In this document: positions 6,980 through 14,710 of the stretch, piece by piece
Layout of the letters: the number at the start of each line of letters is the position of its first letter
How positions within the stretch are numbered: the stretch's first letter is position 1
From: Pseudomonas asturiensis
Lineage (GTDB): Bacteria; Pseudomonadota; Gammaproteobacteria; Pseudomonadales; Pseudomonadaceae
Assembly (NCBI RefSeq): GCF_900143095.1
Contig: NZ_FRDA01000022.1
Span: 1 to 64,000 of the forward strand
Reading direction: 5' to 3'
Length of the DNA stretch: 64,000 nt
The notes under the pieces: generated by a model
The model's database searches: none
The model's input: the letters and a program-made list of their open reading frames with translations, nothing else
Told to the model about the DNA's origin: nothing
Position numbers and translations under genes: made by a program

Positions 6980-7932
6980 ACACGGTTGTCACTCTTATGG
7001 GGCGCGCGCTGCCCGCCTTGATCGTGGCGGCCGGGGAGTCGGCACAGATCCGCTTTGTGGAATTCTTTACCGCGAATATCCGCAACCAGCACACGCGGCG
7101 TGCCTATGCGCGGGCGGTCAATGAGTTCCTGAGCTGGTGCCAGGGGGTGGGTGTACCCGATCTGGTCGCGGTGGGCCCGTTGCACGTGGCGACCTGGATC
7201 GAGCAGCAAACGCAAACGCTAGCCGCGCCGTCGGTGAAGCAACGCCTGGCGGCCATCCGGCACCTGTTCGGTTGGCTCGTAATAGGTCAGGTAGTGACCC
7301 ATAACCCCGCGGCGTCGGTATGTGGGCCAAGTCACACCTCACGCACCGGAAAAACCCCAGTGCTCGATCCAGCCGAAGCGTGGCAGCTCCTGGACAGCAT
7401 CGATACAAGCAAACCTGCTGGACTGCGAGACCGGGCGTTGATTGCATTAATGGTCTTTTCCTTCGCCCGGATCGGCGCGGCGCTAGCCATGAAGGTTGAG
7501 GACGTTTACACGCAAAACCGACGCCTGTGGGTACGGCTGCGCGAGAAGGGCGGTAAGCAGCACGCAATGCCATGTCATCACCAACTGGAAGAATATCTAC
7601 ACGCGTATCTAGAACAGAGTGGGATTGCAAACGATCCTAAAGGGCCGCTGTTTCGCACCCTTGGGCGCGGCACTGGGCAGCTAAGTCAAGCCGCACTGCC
7701 CCAAGCCAATGCGCATGCCATGGTTCGGCGCCGTGCCGCTGCTACAGGGATCAAAACGTTGATCGGAAATCACACGTTTAGAGCGACCGGTATAACAGCC
7801 TACCTTAAAAGTGGAGGCACTTTAGAAAACGCAGCAGCGATGGCAAATCATGCATCAACACGTACAACTCAGCTATATGACAGACGTAATGAAGAAATCA
7901 GTATGGATGACAGTGAACGTGTCCGCCTATAG
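6970..7932 (+). CDS. Tyrosine recombinase / integrase
   Basis: This 320-residue phage-integrase-family protein has an N-terminal SAM-like core-binding domain (about 28-112: HTRRAYARAVNEFLSW, PSVKQRLAAIRHLFGWL) and a complete catalytic set: R167 in SFARIG, Lys near 193-196, H268 and R271 in NHTFRATG, H294 in MANHAS, and Y303. The start is GTG 6970, overlapping the TIR-like gene by 10 bp, so the two are co-translated. The family is closer to transposon-borne and XerC/D-like resolvase-integrases than to the P4 integrase at the island end. Its target site is unknown. Confidence 0.85.
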   Translation: MAVNTVVTLMGRALPALIVAAGESAQIRFVEFFTANIRNQHTRRAYARAVNEFLSWCQGVGVPDLVAVGPLHVATWIEQQTQTLAAPSVKQRLAAIRHLFGWLVIGQVVTHNPAASVCGPSHTSRTGKTPVLDPAEAWQLLDSIDTSKPAGLRDRALIALMVFSFARIGAALAMKVEDVYTQNRRLWVRLREKGGKQHAMPCHHQLEEYLHAYLEQSGIANDPKGPLFRTLGRGTGQLSQAALPQANAHAMVRRRAAATGIKTLIGNHTFRATGITAYLKSGGTLENAAAMANHASTRTTQLYDRRNEEISMDDSERVRL

Positions 7933-7986
7933 AGCTTCTCCGCATGTACTTACGCCTCGCTTTGCTCGTTGTCAGCTGGATACCTA

Positions 7987-8055
7987 TGTTGAAAAGACTT
8001 TGCTATTTCAACAACGCTAGCCAGCTCTATCTAACAGCTATTTAGCTACTGGCTA
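7987..8055. repeat. Two short inverted repeats downstream of the recombinase
   Basis: TGTTGAAA (7987-7994) pairs with TTTCAACA (8006-8013), and TAGCCAG (8018-8024) pairs with CTGGCTA (8049-8055). They sit in the 258-bp gap before the convergent DUF3800 gene. They may be recombinase sites or weak transcription ends; neither has a T-run. Confidence 0.4.
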
Positions 8056-8190
8056 CTATCTTGGGTTGCAGTGAATGAAGAAAAACCGTTAGAAAACGGA
8101 CAAAACCGCCCGCGATGGCGCATATGAACGGAAGCATAGAGTTCGAAAAATTGTACGTTAAGGGTTAACAACCTGCAGCCGCGCTTCAAG

Positions 8191-9033
8191 TTACTGATCG
8201 CCCGCAAGGGCACCGGCTGCATCTGGCATGGCCTCTCCGGCCAGTTCTGCGGGTATCTCAGCGGTCTTTTGGTGTTCCAGACCAGTGCCTGGCATGGTTA
8301 CCTTGGCGATACGATCCGAGAAATACTTGTCGAATGGCTCCAACTCCGAATATTCATCTGGCGCAAGCAACAAAGCTGTCAGACGGCCAATAAGGCCGCA
8401 GATCCAGTCGGCGCATTGGATGGTTTGGAACAGGTGACTTTCAGCCTGAATTGGCGGCTCGATGAGTGTCCTGCACTTCTCTGAAGCATCCTCGAACATA
8501 GCCAACGTGCAGACCTCCACGTTGGTCTCCCGCCACTCGTTACCAGCGCGTTGTTCATCGAGCATAAGCATGAAGGTCGAGCCGCTCTGCGCGCAGAATC
8601 GATCGATCTTGCGCACAGATTGCAAGAGCTGCCGCTTGAATGTCTCGGTGGAGTTGTGAGCATCGGGATCGGTGGTCTTGTGCTCGCCCGTGTAGAACAC
8701 GTGTCCGCCGATTTTTTCGATGTGGTTCAAGAGGCGAAACGTTGAGCGACGGAGCTGCTCATATTTGGTGACGTTCCGCAGTGCATAGAGCTGAGAGCCC
8801 TTTTTTTCCCACTGATATGCCGGTAGATTTCTGGGATTGTCGTTGGCTAGGTCATACGCCAAAAGCTGGCATTTGGCCTTGTAGAAATAGATCGCGAACT
8901 CTCGGATTTCAGCCGCAGGCAGGATCAAGCCAGCGAACCCGAAAGCTGGATGTGTTTTGTACTTTGGGTGGTTGCGTGAGACGTACTGGCCGACGTGCCC
9001 GAATTCGTCAAGGTACGCGACGTAGTGCGTCAT
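8191..9033 (-). CDS. DUF3800 domain protein
   Basis: This 280-residue protein opens with VAYLDEFGHVG, the YLDE(S/F)G motif that marks the DUF3800 family. Near the C-terminus it has an acidic patch (IQCADWICGLIGR) typical of the same family, which has a predicted RNase H-like fold and is common in islands and defence loci; biochemical function is not established. The frame is open to 9135, but those extra codons overlap a strong promoter -10, so ATG 9033 is chosen. A leader ORF and terminator lie directly upstream. It converges with the recombinase gene. Confidence 0.8.
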   Translation of the reverse strand: MTHYVAYLDEFGHVGQYVSRNHPKYKTHPAFGFAGLILPAAEIREFAIYFYKAKCQLLAYDLANDNPRNLPAYQWEKKGSQLYALRNVTKYEQLRRSTFRLLNHIEKIGGHVFYTGEHKTTDPDAHNSTETFKRQLLQSVRKIDRFCAQSGSTFMLMLDEQRAGNEWRETNVEVCTLAMFEDASEKCRTLIEPPIQAESHLFQTIQCADWICGLIGRLTALLLAPDEYSELEPFDKYFSDRIAKVTMPGTGLEHQKTAEIPAELAGEAMPDAAGALAGDQ

Positions 9034-9066
9034 AGCTACTGGGTTCCCTGCCCCAAAAACACGAAA

Positions 9067-9090
9067 ACCCGCAGCTTTCGCTAGGCGGGT
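9067..9090 (-). terminator. Intrinsic terminator in the DUF3800 leader (putative attenuator)
   Basis: On the minus strand, ACCCGC (9090-9085) pairs with GCGGGT (9072-9067). An inner AGC/GCT stem is closed by a GAAA tetraloop, and the hairpin is followed by TTTTCGTGTTTTT. It lies between the promoter and the DUF3800 start, so unregulated transcription should stop here. Confidence 0.75.
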
Positions 9091-9122
9091 CTCGGAAGGT
9101 AGGCACGAAAGCAAGCTTTCAT
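9081..9122 (-). CDS. 13-residue leader peptide upstream of DUF3800
   Basis: ATG (9122-9120) to TAG (9083-9081) encodes MKACFRAYLPRPA, and the last codons run into the terminator stem. The predicted transcription start is only about 4-6 nt upstream, so the ATG would be nearly leaderless. GCTTTCG in codons 4-6 (9112-9106) is exactly complementary to CGAAAGC in the terminator apex (9080-9074) and also to GAAAGC at codons 1-3. That gives mutually exclusive hairpins as in translation-controlled attenuators. The design parallels the 13-residue leader of armZ (PA5471) in P. aeruginosa; function here is inferred. Confidence 0.6.
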   Translation of the reverse strand: MKACFRAYLPRPA

Positions 9123-9134
9123 GCGTTGACTGCA

Positions 9135-9162
9135 ATCATACGCAAGGTGACGCTTGTGTCAA
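9135..9162 (-). promoter_or_regulatory. Sigma70 promoter of the DUF3800 leader
   Basis: On the minus strand a consensus -35 TTGACA (9162-9157) and a -10 TATGAT (9140-9135) are separated by 16 bp. The predicted start of transcription is near 9128-9126. Confidence 0.8.
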
Positions 9163-9185
9163 CCCGCTTTGTTGGCCGTGAGTGA

Positions 9186-9232
9186 GGTTAAGTGAGGCAG
9201 GACAAGTTGTCCTGTCAGAATACACCTTAACC
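9186..9232. promoter_or_regulatory. Nested inverted repeats, possible operator
   Basis: An inner dyad CAGGACAA-G-TTGTCCTG (9198-9214) lies inside an outer pair GGTTAAG (9186-9192) / CTTAACC (9226-9232). The block is just upstream of the DUF3800 promoter and could be an operator or a cruciform. Confidence 0.45.
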
Positions 9233-9418
9233 CGGCGTCAGGCCCCTCACGGGCACGCGCTCAGACTAGGCGGTTTTCTGTATTTCCTAGGCGATCGATG
9301 CCAACGTCTAGGACCTGAATCTGGCAGGATTCACGCAGCGTACGATTTTTCCGTTTTTTCTATTCGCCCCCCTGAACATCTCACGATGCAGGTCCGCTCA
9401 ATTGAGTAGGGCAGAGCT

Positions 9419-9514
9419 ATGCACCACATCTTTTTCTGTCTCATATTGCAGCTACTTGTTTCTTTCTACCTGAAAAAAACTAAAAGAAAGTTACAAGAAG
9501 AGGAGGTGGGTTAG
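9419..9514 (+). CDS. Possible small membrane protein, 31 aa
   Basis: ATG 9419 to TAG 9512-9514 encodes 31 residues: a short His start, one hydrophobic span (IFFCLILQLLVSFYL), then a strongly basic KKTKRK and an acidic end. That is the usual shape of a single-span inner-membrane microprotein. A weak ribosome site (AGGGCAGAG) precedes it. It sits just before the iterons. It could be a chance ORF. Confidence 0.3.
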   Translation: MHHIFFCLILQLLVSFYLKKTKRKLQEEEVG

Positions 9515-9564
9515 CTGAAACCCTTGAAATATAAGGGCTCCGGCGGCGTCGCCCGAGACAGGGT

Positions 9565-9702
9565 GGGAGCGATTTCACGTCCTGCGGGACTGATATCACG
9601 CTTGGCCGGGATCGATTTCACGTTGTCGGTTGTGGATAAGTGTAGCTTTTCCCAGGCATTGCTGCCTGGGGTCGGAGACGTATTTTGGGAGCGATTTCAC
9701 GT
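9565..9702. other. Iteron-type replication origin (four iterons plus DnaA box)
   Basis: Four 16-bp direct repeats of consensus GGGAnCGATTTCACGT occur at 9565-9580, 9586-9601 (two mismatches), 9608-9623 and 9687-9702. The first three are spaced 21-22 bp, two helical turns. A perfect DnaA box, TGTGGATAA (the complement of TTATCCACA), lies at 9631-9639. Together with the RepA gene at 11.2-12.2 kb this is the standard make-up of a theta-replicating plasmid origin. Confidence 0.75.
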
Positions 9703-9940
9703 GCACGACTCTGGAGTGGCGCGTGTTAGCGCAGGTCAACAGAAGTGTCTTTACAAACGCCTAAGTCTTGCATTGGTCCAAAAAATTGAGCTAATGTCGT
9801 TACCGCGCTGGTGCGGCGCATCGAAACCTGAGAGGGACGCACTGCTGTTCTGATGGCTCTGCCTAATTAAAATTCTTTTTTCACGGCGAGCCGGTTTTTA
9901 CCACCGTAAGGTGTCCTCAGTGGGCGCCCAGGGGCGAAAT

Positions 9941-11167
9941 ATGGCTATTTCTTTGATCCGCAGTCTGACTGCGTCGGTTGTTCGTAACGTATCGGCGTTG
10001 AAGCGCGATGCCAAACGTCTTCAAAAACACTCCCAGCTCGTATTTGGAACTGAGTACCCGCTCAAGGTTTGCCAGCATGCAGTGGCCGTTTCGCGTGGGT
10101 TCCGTTCGCTCGCTGATGTAGAAAACCTGGCTCACCGCCTAGGGCTAGATAAAGAAGCTCCTTTCTGGACTATTGTTGGCCGCAGCGATACACACCAAGA
10201 TGTGCTAAATGCTCTTTATCGGTTGAATCTCGAATACACGGAGAACGCCCCAGTGGTGTTCACCGGCGAGCAGATACATTCCGTGCTTCCGGCGCTGGTT
10301 CTTTTTTTTGAGCAAATGAGCCTCAAAAAATTGCCGGGTCTACTCCTTCTGGAGACGGAAGCTCCCTCAATTCAGGACACGTTTATCTTCGATGGAGTTA
10401 AGAAACTTGGGCTTGAAGAGGTCTTTGAGGGGTTCCGTTCGTTAGATTTGCGCGATCAGAATCTACCAGTATCGCTAAGCACCGAAGCTAGGTGGTGGGT
10501 CAAAGCGATCACCGATGTTCTGCCGAAAGATCTACAGACCCTGCTGCAGCAGAGTGGGTGGGAAGCAGGGTTGGAAGTTAGCGCTTACGAGAACGCCAAA
10601 TCGCGGAATCAGGTACGTAGCTCAAAAGATTTTGAGGCCATCCCTTTCTATTCGGTGCAAGAGGCTGCATTCCAACTCGCATCAGGAAAATCATGGCCAC
10701 TATGGATAAGCGAAGATGCTGCGCGGCAGACCTCTGCAATCGGTGCATGTCCGCCAGAACTCCATAAGGGATCCAAGGACATCGTACTTGACCTTATTAA
10801 GGCGTTGGATAGTCGCAATTTTGGGCTCGGCGTGTCTAGCGAACACGAAAGTCGGTGGCGGCCATACGTCGTTCTCTTCTCAAGAAACGATCCGGCTAGC
10901 GAGGTGCTTGCAGGTGTAGTCCACTCGTACTTCTCTTGGCGACAGCGTCGAGATGAGCGCTCGCCCATGCTTTACGTGTCCGACGGAGCTACGCCCTATG
11001 CGCCTCGGCTCTTGGGCTTCGGTGACCATACCGCAGTCGTAAACGGCCTTGATGTAATTCCTGCAGGCGATGGCCCCGGGGAATTTTTCGGCTACAAAAA
11101 TGCCTTGAAGGTGGTGGGTACTCCGAACGGACTTCAGTACATGGGCAAGCGAGTCCCATTGGTGTGA
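9941..11167 (+). CDS. Hypothetical island protein with N-terminal LKRDAK-type motif
   Basis: This 408-residue soluble protein lies between the iterons and repA. ATG 9941 has AGGGG about 8 nt upstream; a GTG at 9911 would add 10 residues. The N-terminus (ALKRDAKRLQKHSQLVFGTE, then PLKVCQHAVAVSRGF) matches the short helical AKRLxK...ALxxxAxxxGF motif that heads many plasmid and ICE proteins of unknown function. The rest shows alternating strands and helices with no recognised catalytic motif. It is convergent with repA. A role in replication or partition is possible but not shown. Confidence 0.65.
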   Translation: MAISLIRSLTASVVRNVSALKRDAKRLQKHSQLVFGTEYPLKVCQHAVAVSRGFRSLADVENLAHRLGLDKEAPFWTIVGRSDTHQDVLNALYRLNLEYTENAPVVFTGEQIHSVLPALVLFFEQMSLKKLPGLLLLETEAPSIQDTFIFDGVKKLGLEEVFEGFRSLDLRDQNLPVSLSTEARWWVKAITDVLPKDLQTLLQQSGWEAGLEVSAYENAKSRNQVRSSKDFEAIPFYSVQEAAFQLASGKSWPLWISEDAARQTSAIGACPPELHKGSKDIVLDLIKALDSRNFGLGVSSEHESRWRPYVVLFSRNDPASEVLAGVVHSYFSWRQRRDERSPMLYVSDGATPYAPRLLGFGDHTAVVNGLDVIPAGDGPGEFFGYKNALKVVGTPNGLQYMGKRVPLV

Positions 11168-11241
11168 GTGTATCCCGGTAATCGGCGCGAGGTGTCCATC
11201 TCATTGAGGTGAACACCTTGAGAGCGCCAGCAAACGAATCT

Positions 11242-12192
11242 TCAGACGCAATGATCTAAACTTCGTATTCGTTTTGACTGCTTTTTATCAGGCGGTATAT
11301 GAAGCTGGGCGGGAGTCAGTTTGATATATTCTCGGTAGATTTCCACGTGGTGACGGGCCTCAGGGTAAAACAACAGGGCTTCGTCGAGGCGTCTAATAAA
11401 AGTTTTCTTGAAGTCACGAGCGCCTTGTTTATCCGTTGCGTAGTTGGCACCAAATTGCCTACGTAAACTTGAGATTGGTATCTTCATTTCTGTTCTTTTG
11501 GATTTCCGTAACGTGTACATCCTATAGACAAGCCAGGCGTAGATATCCATCGCTAGCGGGGAATGCCTTAGGCTTTGCAATGCTTCCATTTTGAGCGGAA
11601 CTGGGGCGCTAACGATTGCTTCAAAGAAGTCTGTATTGAGTGTAAGGCTGCTCTCCCATTTCTCGCAGTCTAGTGTTCTAACATCCCAAAAGAAAAATGC
11701 TTTCTTTGCTACCATCATGTTTTCAATTGTGATCGCGCCGCTGTTGCTTCCAGTTACTGAAATCATCGATCTTACAAGCCTTAATGTCTGCTCTTTAAGT
11801 TTACCGATATATCGACCATCGTTATGCAGTCCCAGTTTTTTAAGGAACGCCGACTGTGATTTACCTAGCCCTATCACGGGGCTTTGAGTTTTGACTGCTT
11901 CAGTGCAGATCCAAACCAGTAGCAATCTCGGGAGGCTTCCATACGGTACTCCGATATGTGGAGGTGCCGAAATCGATAGCTTCAGCCATTCCGTACCGCG
12001 TTCAAAATAATGAATACCAGGGTCGCTATGAGGAAAGGTAGCCTGTACTAGAAAACGGGTCGTGAACGCCGTGGGCCCCGGTTTCGTTCTCTGAGCAGCT
12101 TCCATCCTAGTCGCGTCATTCATCATGCGGAGCAAGCGGGGGTTAAGCTCCCAAGATATTTCATCCAGAGCATTATTTTTAGCGAGGCTCAT
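11242..12192 (-). CDS. repA: Plasmid-type replication initiator RepA (RepA_C family)
   Basis: This 316-residue protein carries the diagnostic blocks of the RepA_C (PF04796) initiators: GVPYGSLPRLLLVWICTEAV, a GLGKSQSAFLKKLGL block, then GRYIGKLKEQTLRLVRSMIS. It continues with a helical C-terminus. These proteins bind iterons and load the host replisome. ATG 12192 has GAGGT 6 nt upstream. It lies 7 bp after alpA and in the same direction as the integrase, giving an int-unknown-alpA-repA series. With the iterons at 9.6 kb it suggests that the island can replicate after excision. Confidence 0.85.
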   Translation of the reverse strand: MSLAKNNALDEISWELNPRLLRMMNDATRMEAAQRTKPGPTAFTTRFLVQATFPHSDPGIHYFERGTEWLKLSISAPPHIGVPYGSLPRLLLVWICTEAVKTQSPVIGLGKSQSAFLKKLGLHNDGRYIGKLKEQTLRLVRSMISVTGSNSGAITIENMMVAKKAFFFWDVRTLDCEKWESSLTLNTDFFEAIVSAPVPLKMEALQSLRHSPLAMDIYAWLVYRMYTLRKSKRTEMKIPISSLRRQFGANYATDKQGARDFKKTFIRRLDEALLFYPEARHHVEIYREYIKLTPAQLHIPPDKKQSKRIRSLDHCV

Positions 12193-12199
12193 TTTTACC

Positions 12200-12421
12200 T
12201 CAGCGAACAGCTTGCGTTAGTCGTTTCTCACATTTATGGCTTAACCACGCTGACACCTCTGCCTCAATCCAGCCGACGGCTCTGATGCCTAGTGGTACTG
12301 GTCTTGGAAAGCTTCCGTTGTTTATCAGAAAATAGATCCCTGACTTTGTCAGGCCGGTACGCTTTTCAACCTGTGGCCTACGGAGAATTACAATCGCGTT
12401 TGGATCGTTGCTCTGTTCCAT
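12200..12421 (-). CDS. AlpA-family transcriptional regulator
   Basis: This 73-residue AlpA/MerR-like helix-turn-helix protein contains ILRRPQVEKRTGLTKSGIYF, then GSFPRPVPLGIRAVGWIEAE and VSAWL, the full signature of P4 AlpA-type activators and excision regulators. In related islands AlpA activates the integrase or acts as an excisionase-like factor. ATG 12421 has GAGG about 6 nt upstream; an in-frame GTG four codons earlier is less likely. It is directly upstream of repA. Confidence 0.9.
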   Translation of the reverse strand: MEQSNDPNAIVILRRPQVEKRTGLTKSGIYFLINNGSFPRPVPLGIRAVGWIEAEVSAWLSHKCEKRLTQAVR

Positions 12422-12496
12422 GCTCAACCTCACTGAACTGCTATGAACTGTGAGGTGACAATAAGCAGGTGGGTTGTTTTGAGAGAGAACGAGTTA

Positions 12497-13300
12497 TCAG
12501 GGCTTCTTATTTCTTGGAGAGGGTCGCCGGGAGGGCGAGATGGAGGCAGGTCTACGCATGCTTTCTGTGTGTGAGCACAGATCGCGTTCGTGATCTCGTT
12601 CCTCCAGCCTTTGGAAGCGTTGAAAGAACTCAGTTTCACTATCTATCGATCCAGGACTGGCCGGCAAGGTGAGAAGCTCGTAGGCAGCTTCCCATGCGTT
12701 CAGGGACGTCCTGATGGTCATCAGCGATGTGATATGTCTAGACAGAGTTCGTTCAGCGTCCCTCGTGTTGCGGCAGTCCTGAGAGGTAGATTCGGCGAGA
12801 TATCTTTCAACTACGATTGTTGACCAGCGACGAACGACCTCGCGTAGTAAATGAAAGGTCATGGATCTGCCATCGTTTGGTAGCGCCCGCATCAAGGGGC
12901 GAGGCTGTTCAGTTTCGAGCCTAGGGATTTCACTCTCTCCCTCATCCAGTTGTGGCAGGGGAGGTGGCTGTATTGCGAATGGATCCGCAGCCCTCTGTTC
13001 ACTGATGCTGTTTTTAAATCCGTGTCTGCCGTACCACGTCCGCCAGGTTTTTCGTTCTTCGGCATCACGCCGTGGGTGGGCAACGTATGCCCGCCACTGG
13101 GCTCCTAATTGGTTGGTGCCGAGAAGCATTTGCTCCAAGTCATACTGAGAGCGGCCAGCCAATGAGTTTTCAATGTAACGGAGGATCTCCGCCACTAACG
13201 GCCCGGGCACTATTCTGTCGCATCTCGAGCGACCCTGATCTCGATAGATTTCTAGGTAGCGCATGCCGTTCTCCAAAATTGCAGCTTTGCCCTCATCCAT
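12497..13300 (-). CDS. Hypothetical protein of the integrase operon, 267 aa
   Basis: I do not recognise this 267-residue, Arg- and Glu-rich soluble protein. It is mostly helical, with a Pro-rich linker in the middle (IQPPPLPQLDEGESEIP) and a basic tail (SISPSRRPSPRNKKP). Its ATG overlaps the integrase stop by 8 bp, so it is translationally coupled to int. The position between int and alpA-repA suggests a role in control of excision or replication, but no motif supports a specific one. Confidence 0.65.
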   Translation of the reverse strand: MDEGKAAILENGMRYLEIYRDQGRSRCDRIVPGPLVAEILRYIENSLAGRSQYDLEQMLLGTNQLGAQWRAYVAHPRRDAEERKTWRTWYGRHGFKNSISEQRAADPFAIQPPPLPQLDEGESEIPRLETEQPRPLMRALPNDGRSMTFHLLREVVRRWSTIVVERYLAESTSQDCRNTRDAERTLSRHITSLMTIRTSLNAWEAAYELLTLPASPGSIDSETEFFQRFQRLEERDHERDLCSHTESMRRPASISPSRRPSPRNKKP

Positions 13301-14513
13301 TCGAGTTCATCCCGTGGGTACGGGCCAATTCCAGATATTCGCCCCACGTCTGCATAATTTCCCCCCGTTCTTTGAGCAAGAGTGCCTTGTTGTAGGTCGC
13401 CCTTACCTTATTGTTTTCCACGTGGGCTAACTGACGCTCAATCGCATCCGGCCTACAGCCATGCTCGTTGGCCCAAGTCGAAAAAGTGGTACGCCAGCAA
13501 TGTGGGGTGGTTCTCTCACCTAGGTTCATATCCCTCATGGCGTAAGTGAGCCGATTGGGAGTAGTGAAACCTTCACCGCTGCGGTGGGGGAAGAGATAAC
13601 GGCCGCTGCCGGAAATCAGCCGTAGCTCCTCCAGCACGGCAAGGGCACCGGTCGATAGAGGTGAAACGTGATCGCGACGAGCCTTCATTTTCTCTGCCGG
13701 ACGTCTCCATAGGTTCGCGGTGAAGTCGAACTCGTCCCACTCAGCGTCCGCTGCCTCGCCGGGACGACACGCCGTAAGCGCGATAAGACGAAGGCACAAC
13801 GCAGTCTCTGGATAACCCCTATAGGATCGCAGCGCTTGATAAAACTGCTTGATCTGGCTGGTGGTCAACACGGCCTTGCTTTGGCAGGTTGGTATCCTGA
13901 GGAAGCCTTCCAAACTGGGTACTGGATTGAAATCTGCCAACCCACGCACTACCGCATATTTGAAAATTGCAGATAGGTCGCCTTTGACATGAATAGCCGC
14001 CCATGCACCGGAGCTTTTACAAGCTTCCAGTACAGGACGAATTTCTTTTGCAGTGATTTCTGCAATTGGGAGCCCATCGAGCTTGGGGCTGAGATGACGC
14101 CTGATCCGTGACTCTTTGCCACGGTAGGAGCCCGGTGTGTAGCTCGACTTGACATGCTCAAGGTAAGCAGCCGAAACCTTTGCAAACGAGCTTTCCATGG
14201 CCCTTTTACGCTCTGCAGCTGCGTCAATATTGCGCTTCTTGCCGTCTTTTCTGTGTTGCGCTGGGTTGATTCCTAGCTTTGTCAGTTTGCGTGCTGCGTC
14301 ACGTTCTGAGCGGGCCTCGGCAAGCCCAATCTCTGGGTAAGAACCGATAGCAAAGACATTTTCCTTGCCATCGAGTCGAAATTTCCATCGCCATAGCTTA
14401 CTACCACTAGGCTGCACCAAAAGAAAAAGCCCGCCGCCATCCCCAAGCTTGTAAGGGGTGGCAGCGGGCTTTGCCGTGCGTACTTTAGCGTCTGTGATTA
14501 GGTCTTTAGGCAT
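13293..14513 (-). CDS. P4-type site-specific integrase of the island
   Basis: This 406-residue tyrosine recombinase has the N-terminal DUF4102 arm-binding domain of P4 integrases (about 1-90, KLGDGGGLFLLVQPSGSKLW), a core-binding domain (about 108-200) and a full catalytic set: R250 in TACRPGEA, Lys near 277, H338 and R341 in HCWRTTF, H364 in QLAHVENN, and Y374. It should integrate and excise the island at a short att sequence. ATG 14513 is used; twelve further codons upstream are open but have no better start. The gene sits at the island edge next to ychF. Confidence 0.92.
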   Translation of the reverse strand: MPKDLITDAKVRTAKPAATPYKLGDGGGLFLLVQPSGSKLWRWKFRLDGKENVFAIGSYPEIGLAEARSERDAARKLTKLGINPAQHRKDGKKRNIDAAAERKRAMESSFAKVSAAYLEHVKSSYTPGSYRGKESRIRRHLSPKLDGLPIAEITAKEIRPVLEACKSSGAWAAIHVKGDLSAIFKYAVVRGLADFNPVPSLEGFLRIPTCQSKAVLTTSQIKQFYQALRSYRGYPETALCLRLIALTACRPGEAADAEWDEFDFTANLWRRPAEKMKARRDHVSPLSTGALAVLEELRLISGSGRYLFPHRSGEGFTTPNRLTYAMRDMNLGERTTPHCWRTTFSTWANEHGCRPDAIERQLAHVENNKVRATYNKALLLKERGEIMQTWGEYLELARTHGMNSNG

Positions 14514-14710
14514 TTGGGTATCCGTGATGGATGAGGTAAATACCCCCATCCTGAAATCGTGATACCCCTGATGCTACCCCGCTTTTCTCTAGAACACTAT
14601 CAACCTTGGTGAACCGCGCTAAGCTCTTAAAATTTGGCTTCCCCTTGTAAATAGAGGGTTACAGATCAAATTAAGGTGCAGTACGGTTCACTAGGGTTCA
14701 GTAGGAACAT
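14514..14710. other. Island/chromosome junction, putative att region
   Basis: This is the gap between the integrase start and the ychF stop. It contains GGTTCACTAGGGTTCAGT (14683-14700), close to the 3' end of ychF. No tRNA gene is present. The second att copy, if any, lies to the left of the window, so the core cannot be identified here. Confidence 0.4.

Larger units (their letters stand above)
9163..9940. other. Non-coding stretch holding the putative replication origin
   Basis: This is 778 bases between the divergent DUF3800 promoter and the next plus-strand gene. It contains the nested dyad, a possible 31-residue membrane ORF, four iterons with a DnaA box, and AT-rich tracts at about 9470-9500 and 9862-9890. 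Larger open frames here have no good start and read through the iterons, so I do not call them. Confidence 0.6.

Noticed and set aside
8191..9135. Longer start of the DUF3800 gene at 9135
   Set aside because: The first codons would lie within the promoter -10 and read through the leader terminator. The family motif begins right after ATG 9033.
9524..9853. 109-codon open frame through the iterons
   Set aside because: The only starts are TTG or CTG; the good AGGAGGT site is too far from the TTG. The frame simply translates the repeats, so it is most likely chance.
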